The notes under the pieces were generated by a model, which saw nothing but the letters and a program-made list of their open reading frames with translations, was not told where the DNA came from and did not search any database. Source: Maribacter polysiphoniae (GTDB lineage: Bacteria; Bacteroidota; Bacteroidia; Flavobacteriales; Flavobacteriaceae). Taken from it: a stretch of DNA of 64,000 nt. This document shows, piece after piece, positions 36,555 through 44,296 of this stretch. The position numbers were made by a program, and so were the translations under genes. The stretch spans positions 64,566 to 128,565 of the forward strand of contig NZ_QGGQ01000008.1 of assembly GCF_003148665.1 (NCBI RefSeq). The letters run 5' to 3'. Numbering within the stretch: the stretch's first letter is position 1; each line of letters opens with the position of its first letter.

Positions 36555-36669
36555 GTTATCTTTCACGCCTTAGCTGTGATAGAATGTAGCACCTTCTTAC
36601 CCCGTTATGCAGTGGGGAAAGGGTTGCCAAGGTTTCATTGGGTCTAGTCCCTCCGCCTTTCTTGATAAC
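36555..36669 (-). ncRNA. SAM-I (S-box) riboswitch upstream of metH
   Basis: The minus strand opens with GTTATCAAGAAAGGCGGAGG and continues through the S-box core (GACC, ATGAAACC, TTGGCAACC, then AAGGTGCTACATTC), closing with GATAAC (36560-36555), which pairs with GTTATC (36669-36664) as P1. P4 is TCAC...GTGA. All conserved SAM-I segments are in order. It controls the split metH and probably metF. Ligand is inferred from the aptamer class. Confidence 0.92.
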
Positions 36670-36696
36670 TTTATCAACATAGTAAAGAACTCGTTG

Positions 36697-36727
36697 CAAA
36701 TAAACGGTACTGATTGTTCAAAAACAA
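36697..36727 (-). promoter_or_regulatory. candidate promoter of the metH operon
   Basis: Minus-strand TTG (36727-36725), 20-bp spacer, TTTATTTG (36704-36697), one mismatch from TAnnTTTG. Transcription would start about 20 bp before the riboswitch. Confidence 0.45.
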
Positions 36728-36750
36728 GGAATAACCTTAGTTTTAGGTTA

Positions 36751-37347
36751 TTACTCGTCAATTTTTTCCTTTGTGGGCAAAAGGCTTTTGGTTACTTCAT
36801 TCATTTTTTCAACCTTCTGTTCAAAGTTCCCCTTTAAGGTCTTCCTAAAAGCATTTAAATTAAGAACCATTTGATTTATATCCTCAGGAATGACTTCCTC
36901 GAAAAACTGACGTAGCCTTTTTGCGGTCGTCGGTGATTTACCATTGGTTGAAATAGCGATCTTGACATTACCTTTTGTTACAATCCCTCCCATATAAAAA
37001 TCGCAATAAGGAGGATTATCGGCTACATTGACCAATTTATCAAGTGCACGGCAATCTTCATATACCTGCACATTAACCTCAGGTTTATCTGTGGTCGCTA
37101 TGACCATGTGTTTACCCTTAAGATACATTTTTTCATACACGTCGGTAATCAACTGCACATTATACTTTTGGGCCAACTCCAAAGTGCCTTTGCCGTATTC
37201 CGGGGAAACCATCATAACATTGGCATCCGGACTTGATTTCGTCAGGAAAGTGAGCTTTTCCTCAGCTACATTACCGCCACCTACAATAAGAATGGACAGA
37301 TTAGAAGTCTTGAGAAAAATTGGGTATAGATTATTTCTTTCCTTCAT
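36751..37347 (-). CDS. precorrin-2 dehydrogenase / sirohydrochlorin ferrochelatase
   Basis: A 198-residue protein of the Met8/SirC/CysG-N family. It has the Rossmann motif LIVGGGNVAEEKL (residues about 19-31), then KHMVIATTDKPEVN, VNVADNPPYCDFYMGG and ISTNGKSPTTAKRLRQFFEE. It oxidises precorrin-2 with NAD+ and, if bifunctional, inserts iron to give siroheme for the sulfite reductase encoded upstream. It follows the methyltransferase gene by 29 bp, so it belongs to the same transcript. No separate ferrochelatase is seen here, which suggests this protein does both steps. Confidence 0.92.
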   Translation of the reverse strand: MKERNNLYPIFLKTSNLSILIVGGGNVAEEKLTFLTKSSPDANVMMVSPEYGKGTLELAQKYNVQLITDVYEKMYLKGKHMVIATTDKPEVNVQVYEDCRALDKLVNVADNPPYCDFYMGGIVTKGNVKIAISTNGKSPTTAKRLRQFFEEVIPEDINQMVLNLNAFRKTLKGNFEQKVEKMNEVTKSLLPTKEKIDE

Positions 37348-37376
37348 AGCCTAATGGTAAACAGACCCTCAAGGGC

Positions 37377-38192
37377 CTAAAGTCCTTTGATGTCTAATTT
37401 ATGATGTTGAACCTTTTTACTCGGATATTCAGGGAGATCGTTTTGCGAATGGTTCTTTTGCAATTCCATAATACGTTCCCGATGTTTTACCACATCGCCA
37501 ATAATAATTATGGCCGGGTTTTTCAATTCCTGTTTTGCTACTTCTTTTTGAATTGTCGTTATGGTACCAACCCCTACTTTTTCATTCTCCCGTGTACCGT
37601 TTTGAATAATGGCAATGGGTGTATCGTCTTTGCCTTCTTGTTTGAAAAGATCTACAATAGCCCCTAATTTACTCATACCCATAAGGATGACGACGGTAGC
37701 ATTGGACTTAGCTGCCAAATGGACATCGGTAGATAATTTATGCTCTTTGGTTGTTCCTGTAATCACCCAAAAACTCTCGGAAGAACCTCTTTTGGTTACA
37801 GGGATATGCTGGGAAGCAGGTACGGACACCGAGGATGAAACCCCAGGAACCATAGCCACTTCAATGCCTTGGGCAGCGGCATACTCCATTTCTTCGGCAC
37901 CCCGTCCAAACACAAAGGGGTCACCACCTTTTAACCGGACCACATGACCATGGCTAAATGCCCTGCTTACAATAAGTTCATTGATTTGATCCTGCTCATA
38001 GGCATAACAACCTCTTCGCTTGCCTACAAAAATATGTTCCGCATTGGGTGCATATTCCAATAGTGTATCATCTACCAAGGCATCGTACAGAATCACATTG
38101 GCGCTTGCCAAGGTCTTAACCCCCTTTATGGTTATTAAGTCGACATCACCGGGACCGGCACCGACTACCGTAAGTTTAGGTTGCTTAAACAT
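37377..38192 (-). CDS. cobA: uroporphyrinogen-III C-methyltransferase
   Basis: Uses two SAM molecules to make precorrin-2 from uroporphyrinogen III for siroheme. Numbered from the ATG at 38192 (271 aa): the N-terminal motif LTVVGAGPGDVDLITIKG (6-23), then LKGGDPFVFGRGAEE, MVPGVSSSVSVPA and VILMGMSKLG. Its first 8 bp overlap the end of the sulfite reductase gene, so translation is likely coupled. The open frame extends to 38225, but this would add residues lacking in the family. The product of this gene feeds the next gene and then the reductase. Confidence 0.94.
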   Translation of the reverse strand: MFKQPKLTVVGAGPGDVDLITIKGVKTLASANVILYDALVDDTLLEYAPNAEHIFVGKRRGCYAYEQDQINELIVSRAFSHGHVVRLKGGDPFVFGRGAEEMEYAAAQGIEVAMVPGVSSSVSVPASQHIPVTKRGSSESFWVITGTTKEHKLSTDVHLAAKSNATVVILMGMSKLGAIVDLFKQEGKDDTPIAIIQNGTRENEKVGVGTITTIQKEVAKQELKNPAIIIIGDVVKHRERIMELQKNHSQNDLPEYPSKKVQHHKLDIKGL

Positions 38193-40278
38193 TTGACAAA
38201 TCCAATTTTCTATATGTTTCAACACTCTCCATAAAGTCCTGTGCTTCCTTTAAATAGCTTTTTGCAAAATCCTCGGTAGGCTCGTTCGATTTTATTTGAA
38301 GTACCATTTCGGAGAAACCACCCTCGACCTGTATTCGATTGGATTGAACGAAAATCTCATCAAAATCCTTGATGATACTGATATGGGTATTCGTTTTCGT
38401 ATTCTCGGAAGTCAACAAAGCTTTAGCCGCATTGACCATTGCCGTATATGAATGATATATACTAGCGGCCCATTTTCCCTCATGGATTGATGAGATCGCA
38501 TTGACGATTTTTTCATCGCTTTCGTACAACAAGGTAGCCACAAGATCAATGACCACTCCGGCACACTCCCCGATACCAATGGCTTTTTGGTATTTTTCTT
38601 CTGATCCCCAGTCAATATAATCGCTTGGTGTTATCGTATCCAAATCACCTAAAGGCTTCAATAGGTCATAGAAATAGGATTTTCCTTTTTCAGCATAATA
38701 CGTAACATAGGAAGCCCCTTTTCCATTGGCTTCAAAATCATTCAATATCAACCGTAGCGCCTCAGGTCCCCGCTTACTGGGCACTTTAAGTACCTTATCG
38801 GCAAACGCACCATTTCCGTCACCTAAGTTACCTCCACCCAATAAAATCTGTAAAGCAGGGGCAACCAATTTGTCCTTGGTTTTTATAGACATTCCCTGAA
38901 AACCTATATTGGCCATATTATGCTGACCACAAGCATTCATACAACCACTTATTTTGATGAGCACATCGGGGTTGTTTATATATTGGGGATATTCAGCCTT
39001 GATGACCCGTTCCAATTCCCTGGCAATACCCGTACTACTTGCAATACCCAAGTTACAGGTATCCGTTCCTGGACAAGAAGTGATATCACCAGCTTTGTTA
39101 TACCCCATATGGGCAAAACCTAATTTTAAGAGTTCGGTATAAAAGAAGGGCACCAATTCTTCCTTGACATAGGGAATCAAAATATTCTGACGCAGGGACA
39201 AACGTAATTCCCCAGCGGCGTATTTCTCAACCAATGTTGCCAACAAACGAGCTTTATCCGTATAGAAATCACCCAATAGTACTTTAATACCTATCGCAAC
39301 ATATCCTTCCTGTTTTTGGGGTACCAAACTTGTTGATTTCCAAGCTTCAAAGGCTTCCTTGTCTGTAATTTCAACGTTTGGGATATTAACAACATTCGCA
39401 ATATCGACCTTTGGATAAGCCTCCGCATCGATAGGATAGCTTTTTATAGGTATTGCTTTTTGTTCTTCTTCAACCAATTGCTTAAACCCATCCAGACCAA
39501 CATCCTTCAACAAGAATTTCAATCTTGCCCTAGACCTGCTCTTACGTTCACCATAACGGTCGAATACCCGAACAACACCTTCCATCAATGGAATGATTTT
39601 GTCTGCCGATAAAAATGGAAACAACAAATCGGCATGTCGTGGTTGTGACCCCAAACCACCTGCTAGCATTACCTTAAATCCACGTACCCCATTTTCCAAT
39701 TTGGCAATAAAGCCCAAATCGTGCATATAGGACAATCCTGTATCCGCATCACTGGCGGAAAAGGATACTTTGAACTTCCTACCCATCTCCTGGCTAATGG
39801 GGTTTCGTAAAAAATACTCAAAAAGAGCATGCGCATAGGGTGAAACATCAAAGGGCTCGTCAACATCGATTCCAGCGGTTTCACTAGCGGTCACATTACG
39901 TACCGTGTTACCACAGGCCTCCCTCAAGGTTATGTCATCTTTTTCCAATTGGGCCCAAAGTTCAGGTGTCCTATCCAAATCCACATAATGTATTTGGATA
40001 TCCTGTCTTGTGGTTATATGCAATCTCCCCGTAGAGTATTCATCAGAAACATCACAGATTCGCCTTAGCTGGTTTGAGGTCACCTTACCGTAGGGTAATT
40101 TAATGCGAATCATCTGTACACCAAACTGGCGTTGCCCGTATATGCCACGCGCCAAACGAAGACTTCGGAATTTTTCCTCATCCAATTCCCCCCCTTTAAA
40201 CTGACGGATCTTGGCATCCAATTCGATGATATCCTTTTCTACTATCGGATTTTCTATTTCTGTTCTAAAACTTCGCAT
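38185..40278 (-). CDS. siroheme sulfite reductase with C-terminal HEPN-like domain
   Basis: A 697-residue nitrite/sulfite reductase. Two ferredoxin-like half domains (GRLHITTRQDIQIHYVD; GELRLSLRQNILIPYVKEE) flank siroheme/[4Fe-4S] domains. The cluster ligands are visible as SCPGTDTCNLG and SGCMNACGQH (Cys-x5-Cys and Cys-x3-Cys). Reductase homology ends near residue 550; the last 140 residues form an all-helical segment (YQKAIGIGECAGVV, HSYTAMVNAAKALL) that matches a HEPN fold and is not part of usual reductases. In this setting, with cysHDN and siroheme genes, sulfite is the likely substrate, reduced to sulfide by six electrons. One operator copy lies 59 bp upstream. Confidence 0.9.
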   Translation of the reverse strand: MRSFRTEIENPIVEKDIIELDAKIRQFKGGELDEEKFRSLRLARGIYGQRQFGVQMIRIKLPYGKVTSNQLRRICDVSDEYSTGRLHITTRQDIQIHYVDLDRTPELWAQLEKDDITLREACGNTVRNVTASETAGIDVDEPFDVSPYAHALFEYFLRNPISQEMGRKFKVSFSASDADTGLSYMHDLGFIAKLENGVRGFKVMLAGGLGSQPRHADLLFPFLSADKIIPLMEGVVRVFDRYGERKSRSRARLKFLLKDVGLDGFKQLVEEEQKAIPIKSYPIDAEAYPKVDIANVVNIPNVEITDKEAFEAWKSTSLVPQKQEGYVAIGIKVLLGDFYTDKARLLATLVEKYAAGELRLSLRQNILIPYVKEELVPFFYTELLKLGFAHMGYNKAGDITSCPGTDTCNLGIASSTGIARELERVIKAEYPQYINNPDVLIKISGCMNACGQHNMANIGFQGMSIKTKDKLVAPALQILLGGGNLGDGNGAFADKVLKVPSKRGPEALRLILNDFEANGKGASYVTYYAEKGKSYFYDLLKPLGDLDTITPSDYIDWGSEEKYQKAIGIGECAGVVIDLVATLLYESDEKIVNAISSIHEGKWAASIYHSYTAMVNAAKALLTSENTKTNTHISIIKDFDEIFVQSNRIQVEGGFSEMVLQIKSNEPTEDFAKSYLKEAQDFMESVETYRKLDLSNV

Positions 40279-40335
40279 ATTCTTTTCTTGAAAAATCTTG
40301 GATTAATGTTTCACTAAAATTATTATTCTATTATA

Positions 40336-40352
40336 CCTATAGTTTTAATAGG
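40336..40352. promoter_or_regulatory. putative sulfur-regulon operator, copy 3 (before sulfite reductase)
   Basis: CCTATAGTTTTAATAGG, matching CCTATNGWTTTRRTAGR, with outer dyad CCTAT/ATAGG. It lies between cysN and the sulfite reductase start (40278). See copies at 43629 and 43709. Confidence 0.55.
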
Positions 40353-40410
40353 TAATTATTGCCGCAAACCAAGGCGTAAACCCTGGTCATTTATCGATCA
40401 ATTCAGGAAA

Positions 40411-41658
40411 TCAATTGATAAACCCTGCGCCTACCGTATTATTCGATTGTGTATCTATTAAAATAAAGGAACCATTTGTTCTATGGTCCTTAAAGGCATC
40501 GAAGAAAATGGGTTTGTTCAATTTAAAGGACACTTTGGCGATATCATTGATCTTAAGGGAATCGACCCCTTCATCAATACCAGAATAATCCGGATTGATT
40601 TTATGATGAATGTTATCCACTTTGGCCAAGACCTTATTTACTCCATGTTGTATGATGTATTTACCACCTGCGTTCAGGTTTTTCGAATCCATCCAAGAAA
40701 TAGTGGCCGTAAACTGCTTATCTATCTTTGGCATATCACCAACCTTGACCAACATATCTCCCCGACTTACATTAATTTCGTCTTCCAGGGTTATGGTTAC
40801 CGACGAGCGTCTCGATGCGGTTTGGTATTTTTTATCGTGAAAATAGATTTCCTTGATTCTGGATTTGGTTTGGGAAGGCAAGGCCACAACCTCATCCCCC
40901 ACACTCAATTCACCTCCATATACTTTGCCTGCGAACCCTCTGAAATCATGGAATTCGTCGGTTTTTGGTCGAATAACATATTGCACAGGAAATCTAGGTG
41001 TACCCGCATTGAATACATCCTTCCTATCCAATTGCTCTAAATGATCCAACAATGTTTGTCCTTTATACCAAGGCAATTTATCCGTCTTATAAACCACATT
41101 GTCCCCCTTAAGGGCACTTACTGGGATAAAGGTGATATTTTGCTCCTGGTAATCACGCTTATCCATTAAGGCCTCAAAATCCTTTTTGATGGCGTTATAG
41201 GTTTCCTCGGAATAGTCGACCAAATCCATTTTATTGATGGCCACGATAACATTTTTAATCCGCAACAGGTTATTGATAAAAAAATGACGGTTGGTCTGTT
41301 CGATAACGCCTTTTCTTGCATCGATCAAAATAATGGCCGCCTGGGATGTTGAAGCTCCCGTAACCATATTCCTGGTATACTCCACATGGCCTGGGGTATC
41401 CGCAATGATATAACTCTTTTTGGGTGTTGAAAAATAGATATGGGCCACATCGATGGTAATCCCCTGTTCCCGTTCAGCTACAAGTCCGTCTGTGGCCAAG
41501 GAGAAATCCAGGTAATCATACCCTTTTTGTTTACTGGTTTTTTCAATGGCTTCCAACTTATCAGTGGTCAATGACTTGGTATCATACAAAATTCTACCTA
41601 TCAAGGTGCTTTTACCATCATCCACACTACCTGCCGTTGCAATTTTTAGTACTTCCAT
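40411..41658 (-). CDS. cysN: sulfate adenylyltransferase subunit 1 (GTPase)
   Basis: GTP-dependent subunit of ATP sulfurylase; GTP hydrolysis drives formation of adenylyl sulfate. The 415-residue protein has GSVDDGKST (10-18), the G3 box ADTPGH, the G4 box NKMD and the EF-Tu-like beta-barrel domains after about residue 220 (QYVIRPKTDEFHDFRG). There is no C-terminal APS kinase (CysC) domain. It lies about 100 bp after cysD in the same direction. The next gene is the sulfite reductase, with a 132-bp spacer holding an operator copy. Confidence 0.95.
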   Translation of the reverse strand: MEVLKIATAGSVDDGKSTLIGRILYDTKSLTTDKLEAIEKTSKQKGYDYLDFSLATDGLVAEREQGITIDVAHIYFSTPKKSYIIADTPGHVEYTRNMVTGASTSQAAIILIDARKGVIEQTNRHFFINNLLRIKNVIVAINKMDLVDYSEETYNAIKKDFEALMDKRDYQEQNITFIPVSALKGDNVVYKTDKLPWYKGQTLLDHLEQLDRKDVFNAGTPRFPVQYVIRPKTDEFHDFRGFAGKVYGGELSVGDEVVALPSQTKSRIKEIYFHDKKYQTASRRSSVTITLEDEINVSRGDMLVKVGDMPKIDKQFTATISWMDSKNLNAGGKYIIQHGVNKVLAKVDNIHHKINPDYSGIDEGVDSLKINDIAKVSFKLNKPIFFDAFKDHRTNGSFILIDTQSNNTVGAGFIN

Positions 41659-41761
41659 CCTGTTTAACTGTTAGCCTTTGACTATTTACCGCCGGCTATT
41701 TTTAATTGATTATTTTGCACTCAAGGCCTATTGCCAAAAGTTGAATTTTCATTGGACAATT

Positions 41762-42670
41762 CTAGAAATATCCTTGTTGTTTTCTTTTTTCCATAGCTGC
41801 CTCTGACCGCTTATCATCTATTCGCGCCCCTCTTTCAGAGATGGTAGACTCACGAATCTCCTGAACGACACTCGCTATATCCGAAGCTTCTGAGAAAACC
41901 GCTGCCGTACAGCTCATATCACCCACTGTCCTAAAACGCACAAGTTCTTCCAATACCTCTTCATCCTCTTCTTGGTATACGTAGTCAGAATGTGACCAAA
42001 TCATCCCATCCCTTAAGAAAACCTTTCTCTTATGGGCGAAATAGATTGATGGAATTTCGATGTTCTCTTTTTCGATATAAGACCACACATCCAATTCTGT
42101 CCAGTTACTGATCGGAAAAACACGTACATTTTGACCTAGGTCGATTTGCCCATTCAACATATCGAATAATTCGGGCCTTTGGTTTTTCTCATCCCATTGA
42201 CCAAAATCGTCCCTTACTGAAAAAATACGCTCTTTGGCCCTAGCCTTTTCCTCATCACGTCTTGCCCCTCCAATACAGGCATCGAACTTGAATTCCTCGA
42301 TTGCATCCAAAAGGGTGGTCGTCTGTAAGGCATTTCTACTGGAATATCTTCCGGTCTCTTCCTTTACCTTTCCTTGGTCTATGGAATCCTGTACATTACG
42401 TACAATCAACTCCAAACCGAGCTCTTTCACCAACCTATCGCGAAATTCGATGGTTTCGGGAAAATTATGCCCCGTATCAATATGCATTAACGGAAAAGGA
42501 ATCTTTGCAGGGTAGAATGCTTTTTGTGCCAATCGTACCAAGGTTATGGAATCCTTACCGCCAGAAAACAATAGAACAGGTTTTTCAAACTGTGCCGCCA
42601 CTTCACGAATAATGTAAATAGCTTCGTTCTCCAGTGGGTTAATGTGTGATGTATCTTTAATCAATGCCAT
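41762..42670 (-). CDS. cysD: sulfate adenylyltransferase subunit 2
   Basis: Catalytic subunit of ATP sulfurylase, an N-type PP-loop enzyme. The P-loop is SGGKDS (36-41), followed by HIDTGHNFPETIEFRDR, then CIGGARRDEEKARAKERIFS and, at the end, GDMSCTAAVFSEA. The 302-residue length is standard. It binds CysN and adenylates sulfate. It follows cysH by 24 bp, so DUF2061-cysH-cysD-cysN is a clear operon. Confidence 0.96.
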   Translation of the reverse strand: MALIKDTSHINPLENEAIYIIREVAAQFEKPVLLFSGGKDSITLVRLAQKAFYPAKIPFPLMHIDTGHNFPETIEFRDRLVKELGLELIVRNVQDSIDQGKVKEETGRYSSRNALQTTTLLDAIEEFKFDACIGGARRDEEKARAKERIFSVRDDFGQWDEKNQRPELFDMLNGQIDLGQNVRVFPISNWTELDVWSYIEKENIEIPSIYFAHKRKVFLRDGMIWSHSDYVYQEEDEEVLEELVRFRTVGDMSCTAAVFSEASDIASVVQEIRESTISERGARIDDKRSEAAMEKRKQQGYF

Positions 42671-42694
42671 GCTTTTACGCTTTTATATGCTTCA

Positions 42695-43318
42695 TTAAAT
42701 GTGCAATCCACACTCCCGGTTCTCAAGCACCTTGGTGGGATCAAAATATTTATGTTCATTCGGTAGGTTTCTTTCCCCCAAATACGTATCCAATTGTTCG
42801 TCTGTCCAGTGATAGAATGGACTAACTTTCAAAACCCCATCCCTACTAAGACTAAAAATATCCAAAGTATCCCTGAGGGCCGTCTGACCTTTCCTTAAAT
42901 TGGTAAACCAAACATCAGGTTTTATCTCGGCCATGGCCCTTTTAAAAGGCTCCAATTTTACCTGTTCGGTAAATTCCGCATGCCTTGGGTCATCGATGCC
43001 TGGAATACCCATAACCACATCGCGATGTGCAGCGGTTTGCCTGGGGACATATAATTTTATGTTCAAATCCAAAGTACCAATCAATTCCTCTGCATGGGCA
43101 TAGGTCTGGGGGGTATTGTACCCCGTATCGCACCATACCACAGGTACATCCTTCCGCACTTGGGTCACCGCATTGAGAATAGCGACCTCGTAGGGTCTGA
43201 AATTCGTGGTGACCACGGCATTTTTGGAATGTCCAATGGCCCATGAAATTATTTCCTCAGGTTGGGCTTCCTTAAATTGGATATTGTATTCTTTGATATT
43301 CTCCTCGGTAAAATCCAT
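42695..43318 (-). CDS. cysH: PAPS/APS reductase family, without [4Fe-4S] cysteines
   Basis: Reduces activated sulfate to sulfite. The 207-residue protein has the PP-loop-derived fold (VVTTNFRPYEVAILNAV, VVWCDTGYNTPQTY) and the catalytic C-terminal ECGLHI, with the redox Cys four residues from the end. It lacks the CC...CxxC cysteines that bind the 4Fe-4S cluster of typical APS reductases, which would point to PAPS as substrate. No APS kinase gene is seen in this cluster. It follows DUF2061 by 25 bp and precedes cysD. Confidence 0.9.
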   Translation of the reverse strand: MDFTEENIKEYNIQFKEAQPEEIISWAIGHSKNAVVTTNFRPYEVAILNAVTQVRKDVPVVWCDTGYNTPQTYAHAEELIGTLDLNIKLYVPRQTAAHRDVVMGIPGIDDPRHAEFTEQVKLEPFKRAMAEIKPDVWFTNLRKGQTALRDTLDIFSLSRDGVLKVSPFYHWTDEQLDTYLGERNLPNEHKYFDPTKVLENRECGLHI

Positions 43319-43343
43319 TGTTCAAATTTTTAAGATCGGTAGT

Positions 43344-43610
43344 CTACTTTTTTCCCCAAGTAACCATATTCCATGCCCTTTCGTGAAAAAAGTAAAGAAT
43401 CATCTTGGTCACAAAATCGATTGAGGCTATAGAAGCCGCTATGGCGATTTTACCCGTTAAGAGGTAAGATATCAATAACGTATCCAACGTCCCAACCACT
43501 CTCCAACTCAACGCTTTTGCGATACTGCGAACTGGACTTTCTGATTTTTTGTCGGTATCAAAATCACTCTTGGCCGTTTTTTTATTTAAAATCAATTGGT
43601 CTGCAATCAT
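43344..43610 (-). CDS. DUF2061 membrane protein
   Basis: An 88-residue protein with two hydrophobic stretches (about 37-52 and 54-72, GTLDTLLISYLLTGKIAIAA and SIASIDFVTKMILYFF) and the DUF2061 pattern SIAKALSWRVVGTLDT and FFHERAWN. The RAWN box near the end is typical. First gene of the cysHDN operon, it may support sulfate or sulfite handling at the membrane, but no function is known. Two copies of the operator motif and a -7 element lie upstream. Confidence 0.85.
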   Translation of the reverse strand: MIADQLILNKKTAKSDFDTDKKSESPVRSIAKALSWRVVGTLDTLLISYLLTGKIAIAASIASIDFVTKMILYFFHERAWNMVTWGKK

Positions 43611-43628
43611 GAAGTTTATATTTATTAT

Positions 43629-43645
43629 CCTATCGATTTGATAGA
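43629..43645. promoter_or_regulatory. putative sulfur-regulon operator, copy 1 (before DUF2061-cysHDN)
   Basis: CCTATCGATTTGATAGA, fitting CCTATNGWTTTRRTAGR. It overlaps or abuts the expected transcription start implied by the -7 element TAAATTTG at 43658-43651, the position of a repressor site. Confidence 0.55.
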
Positions 43646-43650
43646 GTATG

Positions 43651-43658
43651 CAAATTTA
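43651..43658 (-). promoter_or_regulatory. candidate -7 element for the cysHDN operon
   Basis: Minus-strand TAAATTTG, exact TAnnTTTG; about 41 bp before the DUF2061 start. No clear TTG at -33, which would fit a promoter that needs help or is tightly controlled. Confidence 0.45.
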
Positions 43659-43708
43659 GAATTATATATGAAAAACGCATATTAAAAATAAATAAATATT
43701 AGATTTAC

Positions 43709-43725
43709 CCTATTGATTTAGTAGA
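43709..43725. promoter_or_regulatory. putative sulfur-regulon operator, copy 2 (before DUF2061-cysHDN)
   Basis: CCTATTGATTTAGTAGA, fitting the same pattern, exactly 80 bp from copy 1 (start to start). It lies upstream of the promoter in the spacer between the Rrf2 gene and DUF2061. Confidence 0.55.
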
Positions 43726-43835
43726 TTATTAATTTTTAAGTCAATTTTCAATAGAATTATCGATCAATAATTACAATCATTGACGAATCTTTTAAAAAAT
43801 TTGGAAATTGATGTATTCCCCTGAAGTGATGGGGT

Positions 43836-44246
43836 TTACTTGATTAAATCAGCCAAGGTATTATGGCGGTATACGGTCAATGCACTATCCCTAACCTGAA
43901 GCATTAATTTATGTACGGCACAACTGGCCTCATCCGGACAATCCTCACATTTCTCATAAAAATTAAGACTCACACAAGGCACCAAAGCTATGGGACCTTC
44001 AAGAATACGCATTACATCGGTCATTAATATATCCTTGGGATCCTTAATGAGATAATACCCGCCTCCCTTGCCTTTTTTAGAGCCCAAAAGCCCTGATTTT
44101 CTAAGGGTCAAAAGGATACTTTCGAGAAATTTCTGGGAAATATTTTCATGCTTGGCTATTTCAGCGATCTGAACCGGCTGCCGATCTTCCAATGAAGCCA
44201 GGAAGCTCAAAGCCTTTAAACCATATTTTGTTTTCTTGGAAAGCAT
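43836..44246 (-). CDS. Rrf2-family transcriptional regulator with four cysteines
   Basis: A 136-residue winged-helix regulator. The helix-turn-helix region is about 24-60 (PVQIAEIAKHENISQKFLESILLTLRKSGLL), followed by the Rrf2 wing GKGGGYYL. Its effector region holds C91, C100, C103 and C109 (PCVSLNFYEKCEDCPDEASC), plus His112, close to the cysteine layout of the iron-sulfur sensors IscR and NsrR. It could sense Fe-S, sulfide or cysteine status. Sitting between metZ and cysHDN, it is the natural candidate for binding the three repeated operators. Monocistronic or last gene of the metY-hom-metZ unit (50 bp after metZ). Confidence 0.9.
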   Translation of the reverse strand: MLSKKTKYGLKALSFLASLEDRQPVQIAEIAKHENISQKFLESILLTLRKSGLLGSKKGKGGGYYLIKDPKDILMTDVMRILEGPIALVPCVSLNFYEKCEDCPDEASCAVHKLMLQVRDSALTVYRHNTLADLIK

Positions 44247-44296
44247 TTAGCGAATATATGCAAAATCTTAGATTCATTTTGCCTATAACAACAAAA

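Larger units (their letters stand above)
36313..36750 (-). other. leader region of the metH operon
   Basis: 438 bp without a gene. From the operon's 5' end it holds a promoter (36697-36727) and a SAM-I aptamer (36555-36669). About 110 bp with no clear signal follow, then a diverged palindrome (36413-36443), then about 100 bp of AT-rich sequence before the ATG. I could not identify an intrinsic terminator that would act as the expression platform. Confidence 0.7.
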
